DNA of 64,000 nt from contig CM052357.1 in assembly GCA_028551475.1 (NCBI GenBank), positions 18,337,931 to 18,401,930 of the forward strand, in the 5' to 3' direction. Positions 1-13,916 of this stretch are shown here, one piece after another. Source of the stretch: Casuarina equisetifolia (Eukaryota > Streptophyta > Magnoliopsida > Fagales > Casuarinaceae). Positions within the stretch are counted from its first letter, which is position 1; each line of letters starts with the position of its first letter. The notes below the pieces were generated by a model. The model made no database searches. It saw only the letters and a program-made list of their open reading frames with translations, and was not told the origin of the DNA. Position numbers and translations under genes: made by a program.

Positions 1-136
1 AGATGGGGAAAACAGAAGTGAGGAACTAGAATCCAACTCACAAAAATTACTTAAACAACCTTCATTTTTATTATTTAGTAGTAGTAACTGGTGGAAGGTT
101 CATAATAATTCATTAAGTTTCTCTACTCATGTTCCC

Positions 137-1008
137 TTAGAATACTTTCTGAAGATATTCAATAATCTTTTTGTCAAGTTGGAAGGCCTTGGCAAGAACA
201 TCAGGATTAATGGGAGGATTGGATCCAAAAACAGCATTTGCAATTGTGATGACACCTGCATTTTGGCTGCTCAACCCTGCAAAGGCTACAGCGGGGGTGT
301 GTCCCGGATTGAACTGGAAGTGAATGAGACCAATTGGGAACACGAAGACATCCCCTTTGTTGAGAATTTTGCTGAAAAAGCGGTTCTCTGGATTTGATGT
401 GACAAAACCAACATAAAGAGTACCTTCTACAACTACCAAGATCTCAGTACCACGAGGGTGTGTATGGGGAGGATTTTCGCCACCTGGTGCATAGTCGATG
501 CGAACCAAAGATATCCCTAGGGTGTTAAGACCTGGTATTTGGTCCACATTTACAGTAGTGACATTTGATCCAACTGGATTTTCTGTATTTCCAGGGATTT
601 GGAGACCTGAAAAGAAGAAATCATTGGCATTGGCAAACTTGAAATCCTTGCAGAACTTCCCATTCACAAACACTGCAAGAAAGAAATCTTTATTAGAAAC
701 GAAGGGGTAAGAAAAAGCAAAAAGTTTGCGTATTACGATGATAGCTTGTACGGTGCTACACAAGAGTAAGAAACCAATCCTTAGTTCTTTCTTCTAAGAA
801 GTAAGTAATGAATTTGAATATCGAACATCAGATCATTAATTATATAGAAGCTTGCTTAACAAGAAACTAAGTACTTGTAAATACCTCCAGACTTGAGGTC
901 ATCAATTGCTACACAAATGTCTTGAAGTGGGCTGGGATCGTAGGCGGAGATGAGGGAGGATGTTAGAGACAATAAAGCAATACTAAGAAGGAAACGTATT
1001 CCTTTCAT
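137..1008 (-). CDS. Germin-like protein (cupin), 2 exons
   Basis: Coding exons (minus strand) are 885-1008 and 137-672, joined with GT at 884-883 and AG at 674-673, giving 219 aa, the usual germin-like length. Residues 1-22 ([20 protein letters not shown]...) look like a secretory signal peptide, so the protein should act in the cell wall. Both germin boxes are intact: box 1 has H111, H113 and E118 (HTHPRGTE) and box 2 has H159 and N163 ([16 protein letters not shown]). These are the metal-binding residues of the cupin barrel; germins bind manganese, and members have oxalate oxidase or superoxide dismutase activity. The sequence cannot say which activity applies here. KGD stands where many germins have RGD. 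A reverse AATAAA lies at 67-72, about 65 bp past the stop. The family is known from general knowledge; the exon structure was read directly. Confidence 0.95.
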
Positions 1009-1244
1009 TATAACTAAGTTTTCTATAACTTCGCTTCTGCTATTGCTCTAGCGATGGGTAAGAAACATTCGATGTGAAACGTGGCTATTTGTAGTCGACA
1101 GCTTTTGAACTGGCCAATGTTTCTGTCAAGGCAAAGACAGCAAGTCCTTAGTGTTTCGATTTGATATAACAATGACGAAGTTCTTCAACAACTACTGCAT
1201 AATTTAAACCTCGTTAGGTAAAAACCCTCCCATGCTTTTCTCTA

Positions 1245-1313
1245 TTTTTTCTTTTTTCTTTTTTCTTTTTTCTTTTTTCTTTTTTCTTTTTTCTTTTTTC
1301 TTTTTTCTTTTTT
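1245..1313. repeat. Heptamer tandem repeat (TTTTTTC)n
   Basis: About ten head-to-tail copies of a 7-bp unit (six T then C) lie roughly 240 bp upstream of the germin-like start codon. A second, small tandem motif (gtgcaagag, three copies) sits at about 1469-1493. Both look like simple slippage repeats in the promoter side of the germin gene. Confidence 0.9.
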
Positions 1314-4306
1314 GGCAACTCATTTCTTCTCATTTATACCTCAACAAATTCTTGAAAAGTGGTCATAACTTTTAAGAACCATTTGAGTTTTCCAATGTCA
1401 CTTAAATTGCATATAAATCCAATTTAAAATAGCATATTTGTTGTTTTCTTATAAACCGTTTCAAATAGTGCAAGAGTGCAAGAGTGCAAGAGAGCGTATT
1501 TGGAATAGTGCAAGTTGTCTCAAATTGCCTACTTTTTCATTTCTTCCTTGTTGCTTCCTTTTTATCTCTTTAGTCGGTTTTATTATCCTCTTTACCTAAT
1601 ACATTTGAGTCTGGCTGCATCTTGCTTGACCATATTGAACAAACAGAACATCAAGTCAAAGTATAAAGCAGTGGTACGTATGGCTTTATAGTATTTATAT
1701 GTGTTAGGTATCCCAACTGATAAAAACAAACAAAACAAACAAAACAAAAAATAAAAATTCATCAAGAGGTTTGAGTAATTCACTGACTTAATGATTACAA
1801 TATCAAAACCTTGAATAGTGTGTATAAGTCTTACATTAAATGTATAATTTCTATGATGAAGTTTAAATTAAACAAGTGTCTCTCCAATTCTAAAGTTATG
1901 TTTTAAATTGGCCCTCTAAACCTTCTAATATGATATTGAAACTCAAGTTAAATATATTTCATTTTATATAAACCTTGAGTCTAATGTAACTCAGTGTATA
2001 TAGGTGTATATGTAAGATGAGAGTCTCATACTGAAAACATTTTTAAGCTTTCTAATAATTGGGAGTCTATCTTATTGATTAAAGGGAGCAATATAAAGAC
2101 CACATAAACTTGTAGAAATTATTGTAGTTACCTTCTAATTAGAAGCAAAAAAATGCAACCATTTGTTATATCAAACCAGTTTTCCAACAAGAATTTAAAA
2201 TTTGGAGAGCTTGGACTCACACTAATATGTTGGTTCTATCTTTTGCATGATTGATATAGAAGCTAACTAAAAAGAAGTCTTGTCTCTTTTTCTTTCTATA
2301 ATTGGAAATAGCAAAATCAAATTTTCCTTGCTAGCAACCACAAAATATGATATCTAGAGTTCATTTTTTCAGCAAATTTTCTCTCCTTGGTGGCAACTCG
2401 CTTTTGAGCTTTGTTTTGAGTATCCTTTAGTTGTAGTAAAAGGAACATATAGAAAATCTCATAACTAAATTTTGATTGTTTAATTATTAGAAGATCTATT
2501 TCCTACCTTAAATTCATTTTATAAGAGACAAAAATACCTTGATACATAAAGAATACAACAAATCAGTATATTAACATATTTTTATTTCAATATACACCTC
2601 AAATTGAAAATGGAAAACACAACCCAAATGGATACAATCCACTCTTAAGAGAATATCTTAGAAGGGATCCACTTCTTTCTTAAGATCAATTCATGTAAAA
2701 AGAAAACACATTTATATGTATAAAGCATAATATATCAACATATTCTAAAACCCACCATTAGTATCAAGGGAGGAGGTCAAAAGTGTTTGGCTCAATTGAA
2801 AGCAAGCATTGCTTAGAACCAAAAAGTTTTAAATTCAACACATGAATATATGAGTTTGAATACATGTGTATAAAAAATAATAAAAATACTAGGGAATGAG
2901 GAAGTAAAAGAGATAAAGATGAATAAGAGTTGTACGAAAAGCTGAGAAATGTGGATTATTCAAACCCAAACTGGTCAATAGTTGTTGATGGGCAGTTGGT
3001 GATATCGACTGTCAATACTAATATTAGGTTTTAAGTCTAGATCTGTTGAAGCCAAAGCGGATAATTCTTTGATTCTCTCTTTAAGAAACAACTAGGACGA
3101 CAAGCCAACAAACCCAAGTGGACTTCTTGACATCATACCGTACATCTTTTATCCTAAGTAATACACATGTTGAATCTTCCCTTCTCGTCTTGCTCTCTCT
3201 ATTTGTTTTGATTATGGGATTCTTCGTACTAAAAGGCAACTAAGGAACCATTCAACACCTAATCAGGGCAGTTGGGAGGCTTCCAATCACATTGACAGGG
3301 ATCTACCGAATTAAACATTCTAATAGACCAAACATCATTAGATATCATTTGCAGGTTTTGCCTTAGCAAACCAATAACATTTTCTTAAGTGTTTTGGCTC
3401 ATTTTTGTACCTCCTCTTCTATGCCAACAGCCCAGAGCTGCCATGTAAAATGGTATCCCTAGGACGTGCATATTTATCAAGTTCTACTGACAAATTTCCC
3501 TTGATCTTTATTTTAGACCCCCTAGATTCGGCTTCCTGGAGGGTTTTAAACTGTTGCGAACTCTGCTTAATGCTTTACACAGAACGGTCTTCAGTCTAGA
3601 AGCTTTCGGGTGAATATCAGTCACCCACACAACCAAAAACACCGCAAGATTCATCTTAGAAACATCGATGGCAAACTGTAAATGCATGTTCATCTCTGGA
3701 TCTTTAAAGCTTCCGCTGCTACAAACCATGCGCCTTAGAAGAAAGTAACTTTCTTTGGATAACATTAATCGCATTAGAAGCTTCCCTTACTAAATTTTTC
3801 CATGTATCAGCAAAGATAAACCAGTTTCAAACAAGCACGTTTGCAGTTTATGTCGCGGAAAAGAGAACAATCATAGCCTGAACGAGGTAATGAAAAAGAA
3901 ACAATACCACGAATCAGATACACAAGTATAAAAATCCTTCGACTTCTCAGTAGTGGACGAAGAGTTTTTTGAGAAAACCACTAACTCTTGTCCTTTTTTC
4001 TTTTTAAATTGCCTGGTGTATTTACTCTTGTGGATTCCCCTTTCCTATCTACTGATCACCTCACCTCCTCCTCTCCTTCCCCTTTACCCCAAGAAGACAG
4101 CAAGAAAAGGAAAACAACAAACTTAAGAGACTTAAATGTTCTTTTGGCTGGATGAGTCCAATTATTAGATGGTGGAAGCCAAAGATGGGCGCATTCAATG
4201 AAGTGGACGAACAAAGCTTGAGTTTCTTTAGGAAAATTACTCGAGAGAAATCATATATATAAACAACAGATAACAAAACCTTGTCAAAAAGCCACTGATC
4301 TATGAG
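1314..4306. other. AT-rich intergenic stretch, including probable 3' UTR of the FAR1-like gene
   Basis: No convincing gene is seen. The part nearest 4306 should hold the 3' UTR of the FAR1-like gene, but I could not place a poly(A) site. A minus-strand open frame at 3508-3774 has no recognisable domain and may be untranslated exon or chance. The rest is AT-rich without a clear repeat. Confidence 0.5.
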
Positions 4307-7300
4307 CTAGTGTGAGAGATGTTTGGCACGGATATGCTTTGATTCCAAACCATGCAGTTGTGCATGTGCCATGTTAGATTGGTCCTGGAACAAGGATGAA
4401 ACCGCATTGTAAGTAAACCCTAGAAGCAAAAAGCTGTAAGTCCTAGCTGATGATGTTAAGTACCATATCCGGCAAATTATCCTGCACATCAAAACAAGCT
4501 GGAGTAGTCTGTGGTCTGAAATGCACCTGCATGCAATGGAGTACCATTATTTAAACACATTGCAGAAACACTATTTTTTTTTTTTTTGTTTTTGTTAAAG
4601 TAGCAAGGTTTTGATAATTAAAGTATTAATACTCCAAGGATCCCCAATTTCTTTGGGTATACTGAGGTGTCCACAACACAATTGCCCAGAGAAGTATGAG
4701 TTATCCTCTTGGTTTTGATTTAGATGACTTTTTTACATATATATCGGCCTGCAGAAGTATAACTAACATGATAGAATATGATACCATCTCATGCAACCTT
4801 GGTTGACTTAGGTAATGGGCCTCATGAATAGGTGCAATTGAGTTCAATTGTCCCTAAAACAAGAAATAATAGCCCAATCTTGGCATTACACTTACAGTAA
4901 GAGAAATAAATATCAAACATATTGATTAGCCAAATATCAATTACCAGCCCCTGCATGTTATGCTGGTTGCTGTAATACTCTTCACGGCTTGGGGCCATTG
5001 AGTTTAATTGTCCCTAACACAAGCAAATATAGGAAAAAGCATAAAGTTTATGTTGTCCCAAATACTTATATCAGTGGTTCCTTGACGGAACTTCATACTA
5101 CTTTGGTTATAGTAAGGTAACATTAGAAAACAAGGAATCTTACCATTTCCTGCACAATTTGCTGAGTGCCAAAATAGCCATCAAAGGGAGCAGCCCTTGA
5201 GTTCAGATGTTCCTACGGAGGTAGTGAAAAAAAAATCCAAATGCAAAGTAAGAATGACAGCAAATTAGGGTGTTGAAAAGATGAATGGTTTCCCGTTGCA
5301 TGCATAATGTAGGCTCTCAAACCACACCGTACCATGTCTTGCATGCTCTCTTGTGATGCATAAGACATATCAAGCACCGGTGGTCGTAAATCCGAGTGTC
5401 CCTACACATTCAAAACCGAAATCAAGATGTCCCTTCAGAATATAATACCAAAACCATGCATTTCTTTATGTTTCAAACAATGGCAGCACGAACCATTTGT
5501 GGCCAGCTGTCATGGGTTCCAATTGATATGACCTCTGGCTCTGAGTGTACCTAAGATTATACAAAAGACCTACTCAAATTAAAAGTAAGCAAAAAAAAAA
5601 AAAAAGTGGAAGAAAAGAAGAAAAAAGTCATAATCAATTGTCAAGGTTAGATTAATAACCACCAAAAAACTCAACCAACCTGTCGTTTTTTGGATACAGT
5701 GTTTTTCTTATCTGTCTTGCTACTGATGTTACTTTGGCTCACTCCTTCAACTCCACGAATTGCGGGTGAGATGGGTTCTGTTACACTCTGAAATAAGTTG
5801 TTTACACTCTCACACTTCTTCAAAGCTTCTTTAACTGCCTTCAATGCAATATTATAACTCTCTAGTGATAAAGACGCTTCATCACCCAACTTAAGGGCCC
5901 GTTGACACAAATCATTATAGCGTTGAACCCTAGACCCAACAACAACTGAAACTTCCCTTGTTGTTCGTCTACTCTTTGCATCCTTTGTCCAACGTTTCAA
6001 TACATACTGAGATGGAATGCTGTGAACACCAGACATTTGCAGAACAATCATTACATGCCTACAAAGGAAACCACTAAACTCAAATAAACGGCATAAACAA
6101 GATATATCTGATGTTGTTTCATTCCACACCACAATAAAATATTGATTCTCTTCAAAATCTTGAACCCTATAAGTTTTGATTGCTCCTTCTTCACATTCTT
6201 TCCTTGGATGACAAGCAACTACTCCCAAGACCTCATTTTGGAATTTCTTGAATATTGCATGCGTGTACAAAGTTGCCAATTGTTTCCCAAAAGGGGATGG
6301 AGATTTCAAACCTGGTTGTTTATGCCACGTTTCAAAGTCAGCTTTGGCTTCGTCTTCATACTTTTCCCTTATAATCACTTTATACTGCTCTAAGAACTCC
6401 TTCAATGTGGTTTTCCTTTGCATGTATTTGTCAAAGAAACAGTTTATGCTTTCTGATCTCTGGGCTGTAGACATCCCAGCCAAAAATATGTCTTTCATGC
6501 ATGCAGGTATCCACCTTTCACGATCTTCGTACAAAGATTGAAACCATATGTCATGTCTTAAATTGAATCTATCAACCAACTTCCACCATCTCCTTTCAAA
6601 CTGTTCATTTGTCCAAGACTTGAAAATGCATTTGTGGAATTTAGTCATGAAATTCTCATGTTGCCTTATTGCATAACTGAGCTTCTCTTGAATTTTGCTC
6701 AGTATATGCCACAAACAAAAACAATGACGAGAATCCGGAAAGACCTCTGCAACAGCTTCTTTCAGGCCCTTGTCTTGGTCAGTCAGTATCACCCCAGGAG
6801 CACGTCCACCCATTGCCCTAAGCCAAGCCCGCATCAACCAAACATAGGTTGATTTAGTCTCTTCAGATAATAATGCACATCCAAACAAAAGGAACTGAAA
6901 ATGATGGTTCACACCAACAAAAGGAGCAAAGGGCAGTTTGTATTCATTCTTGATATGGGTGGTGTCAAAGAGAACTACATCACCAAAGCTACCATAATCA
7001 AGCCTGCCTTTTGCATCAACCCAGAAAACATTTTTCAGACGCTGCTCTTCATTGAGATCTATTGCATAAAAGAAGTTAGGATTCTCATCTTGCATATACA
7101 TGAACTGTTCAAGCATAACTTGAGCATCCCCTTCTTCTAGAGCCAAGTGCTTCCCACCCTGTAGTTGATTTGTGATGCCACCTTTCTGCTTGTCAACTTT
7201 CTTACCGCCACCAGATTGTCTGGACATTGTTACATACATATTTTTTGTCCTTGCCCGGATAGCATGCAAGGCATCAACATTAGTACTATCTAAATCTAAA

Positions 7301-7947
7301 TTCCTATGACCACGAAAATAATAGGCTTGGTCTGGGAAAATTTCATGGTTATGATCCTTTATGAAGCTACAGATAATCCATCTACCATCTTCCCTTCTCT
7401 TGACATGCATGCAGGCCTTGCAATCTGTTTTTGTCCAAGATAGATTAAGTCTACCCCGCCTTCTTTTCACAGGAATGTTTGCTGTGCCTTCTGTAATGGG
7501 AAGTTCCGTAGTTTCATCCATCTTATGCTCTAGCTTGCTTCCATATCTAGTACATGCAAACTTTGCAGCAATAAACTTTCCAGATATTCTGGATCGACGG
7601 CTAGCCTTTATTACTGCAGCAAATCCCACAGACTTCGCATATTCTTTATAGAATAAGAAAGCATCCTCCTTAGATTCAAATTCCATTCCATCACGAGGCT
7701 CTATGTTGTTGAAGGAATTCAAGTTTATTCCTTCTCCAGTGTGCACCTTGTTTCTGCCATCTGATACTCTGTCATTTACATTTGGTCCTGTATTTTGCTT
7801 ATCATTTCCATCAACATAAGGAGAAATTATGTGCGATCCATCTCCATCACATCCTGCACCTCCACCATCCACCATATAAACATTCACATTAGGCCTAATT
7901 CCTTCCTTATGGTATTCCCCGGAAGGCTGCTCAAGATCTATCCCCAT
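4307..7947 (-). CDS. FAR1: FAR1/FHY3-family transcription factor, 8 coding exons
   Basis: Coding exons (minus strand): 5680-7947, 5494-5550, 5333-5401, 5144-5212, 4945-5013, 4785-4853, 4464-4526, 4307-4384. They encode 913 aa, all junctions in phase 0. FAR1/FHY3 proteins are transcription factors derived from Mutator-like transposases; in Arabidopsis FHY3 and FAR1 act in phytochrome A signalling. Order seen: acidic, variable N-terminus; FAR1 DNA-binding domain about 88-205 (GMEFESKEDAFLFYKEYAKS to KDHNHE); MULE transposase core with D328 (VVLFDTTHIKN), D390 (VILTDQDKG) and E499; SWIM zinc finger at 617-631 (CLC...CRH); basic end (KKR). The start MGIDLEQ was chosen because the frame upstream is intron-like. 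The tail matches the FHY3/FAR1 tail as I remember it (repeated QLNS.AP blocks), and residues 215-320 look nearer FAR1 than FHY3. Which paralogue it is remains an inference. Confidence 0.93.
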
Positions 7948-10900
7948 AAAGGAAGTTCTAATTCTAATTATTTTGCAAACCAAACTATTCACATATGTAC
8001 CTGACAAGTGATAAAAAAGAATGTGCACCTGTTAAAAGTAAACTAAAGAGCAATCCAAATCCATCTAAAAGCTCCAGAATTGATGTAACTTATATTTAAA
8101 TTTAACATGCTTAAATATGAAAGTTTTCCAGAAAAAGAATATAGAAACTTCTTACTTACTAGCAAAATAGAAAGAGTAAAAAACAAAATTTTAACCAAAA
8201 AGACAATAGATATGTGGATAAACAATGAAAAAAAGCATTCATTATCATTTTAAGATATATAAAGAAACCTCAGATAGATATTAAATAATTCCAAACGTTC
8301 AAAGAGACAAGCAAAATCACTAGATGAGTTAAGCAAATCAAAGCCCTTGAACTTATATCATAACAATCAAGATCCATATTCCTTCACACTAATTGATGGA
8401 ACTACTTATATTTCTATACATTACAAAGTAAAGAACTTAACAAAAGTCGCCCTCAATTCAACACACAAATACAAGCAATTCATAGTGAAGAAATTAAAAG
8501 AAGTGTTAAATTATTACACAAGTCTAAGAACTCAAATGAAAAAGAACAGTGTAGAATCCCATAACCCCTAGCCAATAAAGAAAAATTTATTACGCACATA
8601 ACAGGTCATTTGCCCATACCACAGCTGTAAATTTTGCAGTAACCCAAATAACTCACGTTCCCTTTTCTTCTTCCTTCAAGAGTCTTAGCTCTTATTTCCA
8701 GACAGCCTATTTCAAAAATCATGAATTGCAAAAGTCTAGCTCAAAGCACAAATCACAATAACAGGTCACTGCTTAACTTGTTAAGTATTTATAATTTATC
8801 AATGAAAAAGCGTTACTAGGCTGTGCAATATGATATGAGAACACATTTGGTGAAATTAGTCATCAACATTTATCCTCTATGGTCCACCAAGAATGGCTTA
8901 ACTTAGCCACAATGCATACAGAGACACAGATCAATTTGAAGTGTCTCGTGTTTCTTCTTCTAAAATGTTTAAACCCAACATCTGTCCAAAATGAATACTT
9001 CAAGCAATATCAAGGTATTATTGCAGTGAGGAAGCACAAGTAGAGGTATAAAAGTCTAAGACCAAATCATGATTTCTTCCTTTCTTAAAATATCACTTGG
9101 TAGTAACAAGCAATCAGATTAGATGTATTACCTCTCTCATATGTAGCAATGCGTGACACAGGGACTTTGACAAGTTGATTTGTCCATCTAGCATGGAAGA
9201 TAACCTATATCTGAAAGGTACTGTATGCCGGCTAGCTTACTTGTGGAGACAAGGTGTGGGCACTGGGGATTTGATATCAAATTTTGCATTAAACAGGATT
9301 GGAGGAATGTGACAACCAACTCACCCCAGCTCCCAAAGACCCAAGAACAAGTCCCAAGGACGGGGAAAGTTTATCCCATTAAGCAACAGCTCTGACAAGT
9401 CTACCCACCTATTTCTCTAATACAGTCAATTGACCAGCACAAGAACACTTAGTTAGGAGAACAAATCAGATCAATCCCAAAGAGAACGGTGAAAACTGTT
9501 CCAATAATTTCTTTGAGATGTTACGAATCTAGTCCTCTAGAACAGTTCTTAAACAAGAATCACAGACAGCGCATCTACAACACTCTAATTTGAATGCAGT
9601 GAACTACACAAGTACAACTCGCTGAAGATAAAAGGACAAGGATGCGGTGGTCTTTAGGGTAGTAATGTCAAAACGTTCCAATATCTAAGTTTTCTGTAAA
9701 CTGAAAGGATGTCTAACCTACTTTTCATACAGAAAATTTCAAATTTATTAAATCAATAAAAAAAATTGAGATATTTAATTTCTTGAATCATCTATGATCT
9801 ACATCAAACTCATCTCCAGCAAACCTTTTCATCTTCACCAACTTCCACCATTAATTCCTAGTCCTAAAAGTTTGACTCAGCCCAAAAGTCAAATCCTTGT
9901 ATGAACAATATACATAACTATGATGATCACTGATACGGCAACGAGATCACAGCTAAAATCATCAAGAGTATTATAAGCCAAATCAACATTATACATGGTG
10001 ATGAAAAATTTGTTCAACAACCAAAATCTGTACAATAGCAGCAGTAGTAGGTGGCAATAAAAGCAAACAAACAAAAAAAAAAATCAAGAAAAAAACACTG
10101 ATACCTATTCAAGAATCAAGATTAATGAAAAGAAGACATTTGGTGATTAAAATTGGATTCTCTACATTAGCTCCTCTGGCAATAAGAGATCATTTAGAAA
10201 CCGAAGCCAAAAACAGTATGTTGAAGTAACTGACATGCAAAACCTGGTTTCTACAAACCAGCAACGAAAAATCATGTTAGGTGCGATCAGAAGACAAGGT
10301 AAAACTGGTGAAGAAGGCAAACCAGAAAAAAGAATGTAGAAAACTTCACAACTTCGTACAACAAAAGAAGGTACATAAATGCATAGCCGAACTACTTGAA
10401 TAAAAATTGGCCCCAATCAAAAAGCACCCGGAAGAATGAAATGCCCAGCACCAATTCAGATATTCGTTTGAAAGCTTCAAAATAGAACAAATTCAAACTA
10501 AACACTTTAAAACGACAAGAAAATGCAAGCCCAAGTCGCAAGTGCTAAATCGAATAGACAAAGAATAGTCAGGAGATCAATTTAGAAGGCTGCAAAATTC
10601 AGACCAAAAAAACCAGTAAAGAAATCAAAGAATACTCAGTTAAGTAAAACATCATAAGATGACTATTCACAAGCCAACATCTAGCTGAGAACAAAGAATA
10701 CCCAAAAAAAAAAAAAAAAGTGTTAGATTCCCAGTTCTCAGAACTAATCAGCAATAAAAATTTCAAAAAAATAAAAATAAAAATAAAAATAAAAAAGGAA
10801 AAATGCATCGACGAACAGAGCTAGTAAGCACTAACAAAGAGAGAGCCCGGGAAACATTTTTAGAAATGAAAAGCAATAATTGGGAGGAAGAATGAGAAAT

Positions 10901-11010
10901 TTTGAATGGGATTAAGAGAATTACAGTTTTAGAATGTGGATTGAAGAGTAAATTTAGTAAGCATCGGATAGTCGTGAGTGGCAGTTCTTGGGGAAGGCGA
11001 GTAAGCACGT
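7948..11010 (-). promoter_or_regulatory. Probable 5' leader with intron(s) and promoter of the FAR1-like gene
   Basis: No coding exon is supported. A possible 3' splice site (ttttaacag read on the minus strand) lies near 8030, so the start codon may sit just downstream of a leader intron. From about 10,760 to 11,110 the composition changes to pyrimidine-rich on the minus strand and then GC-richer, which would suit a first untranslated exon and core promoter. RNA data would be needed to place the start site; this is inference only. Confidence 0.35.
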
Positions 11011-13851
11011 ATCCTTTTGCAATTCAAGCTTAGGGCTCCAGAGAGGAAAGCCGCACTCGCAATCTTCATCTACCATACTCGCCCCGGGACTCCCCCTGGG
11101 TCCACTCGCTTAAATCCCAACCACAACCCGACGGTCAAGCCCCGCTTCTTTCGGGTCCAAATGGATAACAGAAAGGTGACTCAGCTTATTTGTCAAATTT
11201 ACTGTATAGCTAAGAGCGGAAGGTTAAAAGTACTTTAAAAACAATTTAAATTGTTTCAAGTAAACTATTAGATAAATTAAAAATTAAATGAAAATAGAAC
11301 TCACTTCACAAATTTTTGAAGATTAATGTCTATTTATTCAATTTTAAACTCATACTTCTGTCATTTAGAGAGAAGTCTTCCAAACATGAAGAATTTATTA
11401 TTATTAATATTAATCATGCTTAATATTAACTGTAATTAAGATACTAACAAGGATTATGTGAAAAATGATTTTATATATCTATCTTAATGACCATTATGCG
11501 TAGATGGTTGTTTACTCTCACATTAAAAATAGTGTATTAACTACAAATGAGCTAGTGGAAATTTATTGTTATTGTACTTTTATGATAATAACGTCAATTT
11601 TTTGTAGGATGAAGTAAATAATGGAAGATTTTAAAAAAATAAAAGTAAAAAATGCACACCAACATATCTACTTTGTGTCAAACCTAAAATTAAGAAGCCT
11701 TAAGCAGTACCTACTTTTAATTAAATTAAATACTTGTCAACTTCTTCTTCTTCTTTTTTTATTTTTTAAGGATAGTTGTTGAACCCTCTTAATCTGTTAG
11801 CCTGACTAGTTGAAAACCTCCTTGACTTACCACTAAGCGAAAGGGAAGTTAAAAATAAATAAGAGAAGAATTTGGGACACTTTAAAAGTAATTACTTAAT
11901 GATATAAGAAATGATAGTTATATGTTGATGATCTAATACATAGGGAGATTGAGGTTTAGGTTTTCTATGAAACAGTTATAATAAAAGATTTTCGTGGCAT
12001 TTTTAACGACCAGCCACCATAGACTTTCGTCATCCTGGCACGACACAATGCACTCTCATTTGACTGAAAAACAACGTAGTTATAAAGAAAAATGGATTTT
12101 TCATTGTATGTTTATCACCTTGATAGTATTGGAACTGTCGTCCATTGCTTGCCCTTACCGCACGCCACAGCAAATCATCAAGGGCTTGACATCATTCGCA
12201 ATATCCACCGCTCTCCGTCCTTTTCCCCAACACACCTAGCATTCATTATTATGAAATGAGTTGACTTGGCAGCCAGGTGAATGAACACGGTGAAGAATTA
12301 TCAACTGTCTTCTACAATACAGGTTGTCTTTGTTAATTCAAATTAGGACAACTCTTTCGGCCTTGCAGAATTCAGTAGACACAAGATTTTGTCATGTTCA
12401 CCATGCAATTTGAATACCATTTGATGCATAGGTTTTCTACTTCATCTTGTAAATCTAAATGCATATAAGATTTTCTATTCTTTAGCTGTCATTCTTTGTA
12501 AACACATGGGAATCATCTTCTTCTTACAACAACGTATGCATTCTAGTTTTCTTGCAAACAATTGAAGCAAATTTTATTCAGTAATCTCATGTCAATATCC
12601 ACAAATTCACAATGTTCTTTTTAGCTAATACATCATATGGAAATTTTAAAAATAAAAGAGAATTGACTTGCAAAAGGTTAAGAAACAAATGAGGAATTTG
12701 TTGAATCTATCTAGTATAAAAATTAAAAATAAAAAAATAAAAATACATATCCTATTATTATAAAAGTTATCATGTCTATAAAAAAATTTAAAATAATACA
12801 TTTCAGTTAAAATAACATTATCTTAAGAAGATTTTGTTTTTCTAAATAAAAAAATTCTTTCTTATTATTTTTTTTTTTTTACTTTTTCCAAAAGAATAAA
12901 AATATCGGTTGTGTCCATATTTCATCTTGTCAAACTATAAGAATTCGGTTTTACACTTACGATTTTGAAATAATGGCAAAGCATAAGCTCTAACTATTCG
13001 CAGTTAATAATTTTCTGTAGAGGCACCGTTGGCTTGGGCCAAGCCCTTCCATTTCGTATGTGAGGCCGAGGTGTTTAAACAATCAAAAGCTGTTGTTCTT
13101 CTAAATCTTGGGCCAGAATGTCCCCCATATACACCATTCTTTTGATGACAATAGGCGTGAATCCTACACATTCAGATCATGAAACTACATGGACGATTTC
13201 GATTAAATACTATGTTGAAGAGACAAGAAAGGAGATTGAAAAAACAAAAGACAAAAGAGTTGTGATGATTTCGCATGAAACCTTGAGCACTCATTCATCG
13301 TGTTTGATGACCATGCGACATCGCATGCGCCTTTGTGCATTGTTATATAAAATCCATTCACACGGGCTTCATCATTCTGCTTAGTTTAAGGCAAGGACTT
13401 GGTTCATGCACCGAACACAACCCTCTTCCGCTGTCTTCTGGCTCAAAGTGAATTGAACCCAAGTTGTTCCGTCCACTGTCATGTAGCAATCTAGGATGGA
13501 TGCCTTGACAACTACAAAAACTAAGAAACGTCCATGGAAACTAGAGACGCCAACAGATTCAGCAGCAAGCAAACCCACTAAAATAACGCAGCGTTTGTTG
13601 GTTGGTATAGGAAATATTCGATAGGAAGCCATTCCAATTCTGAACCAGCAACGCCTCATAGATTATGACGGGAGTGCTAACTAAAGCAGTGTAGAACTAT
13701 AAACTATTGAACCTTTTCAACGATTTCCGGATTGATTGATGTTAAGTTGACGGGAAGAAAGAGGCAGTTTTTGACAGTTTCTATAACATAAACATCCATT
13801 ATCTCCTTTATCTCAGGCCAGCAACAGTATAGACTGTTCACGTGCTTCACC

Positions 13852-13854
<3 letters not shown>
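11011..13854. other. Gene-poor intergenic DNA
   Basis: AT-rich sequence with A/T runs and a few less AT-rich patches (about 12,000-12,240 and 13,020-13,680). Open frames there carry no motif I recognise. No RNA gene or intact transposon is seen. Confidence 0.6.

Positions 13855-13913
<59 letters not shown>
13855..13913. repeat. (CT)29 microsatellite
   Basis: A perfect 59-bp CT run. On the minus strand it reads as (GA)n, which creates the artificial Arg-Glu repeat in an open frame there. Confidence 0.98.

Positions 13914-13916
<3 letters not shown>

Noticed and set aside
3508..3774. 88-codon minus-strand ORF after the FAR1-like gene
   Set aside because: No recognisable domain; may be part of an untranslated exon. 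Not enough to call a gene.
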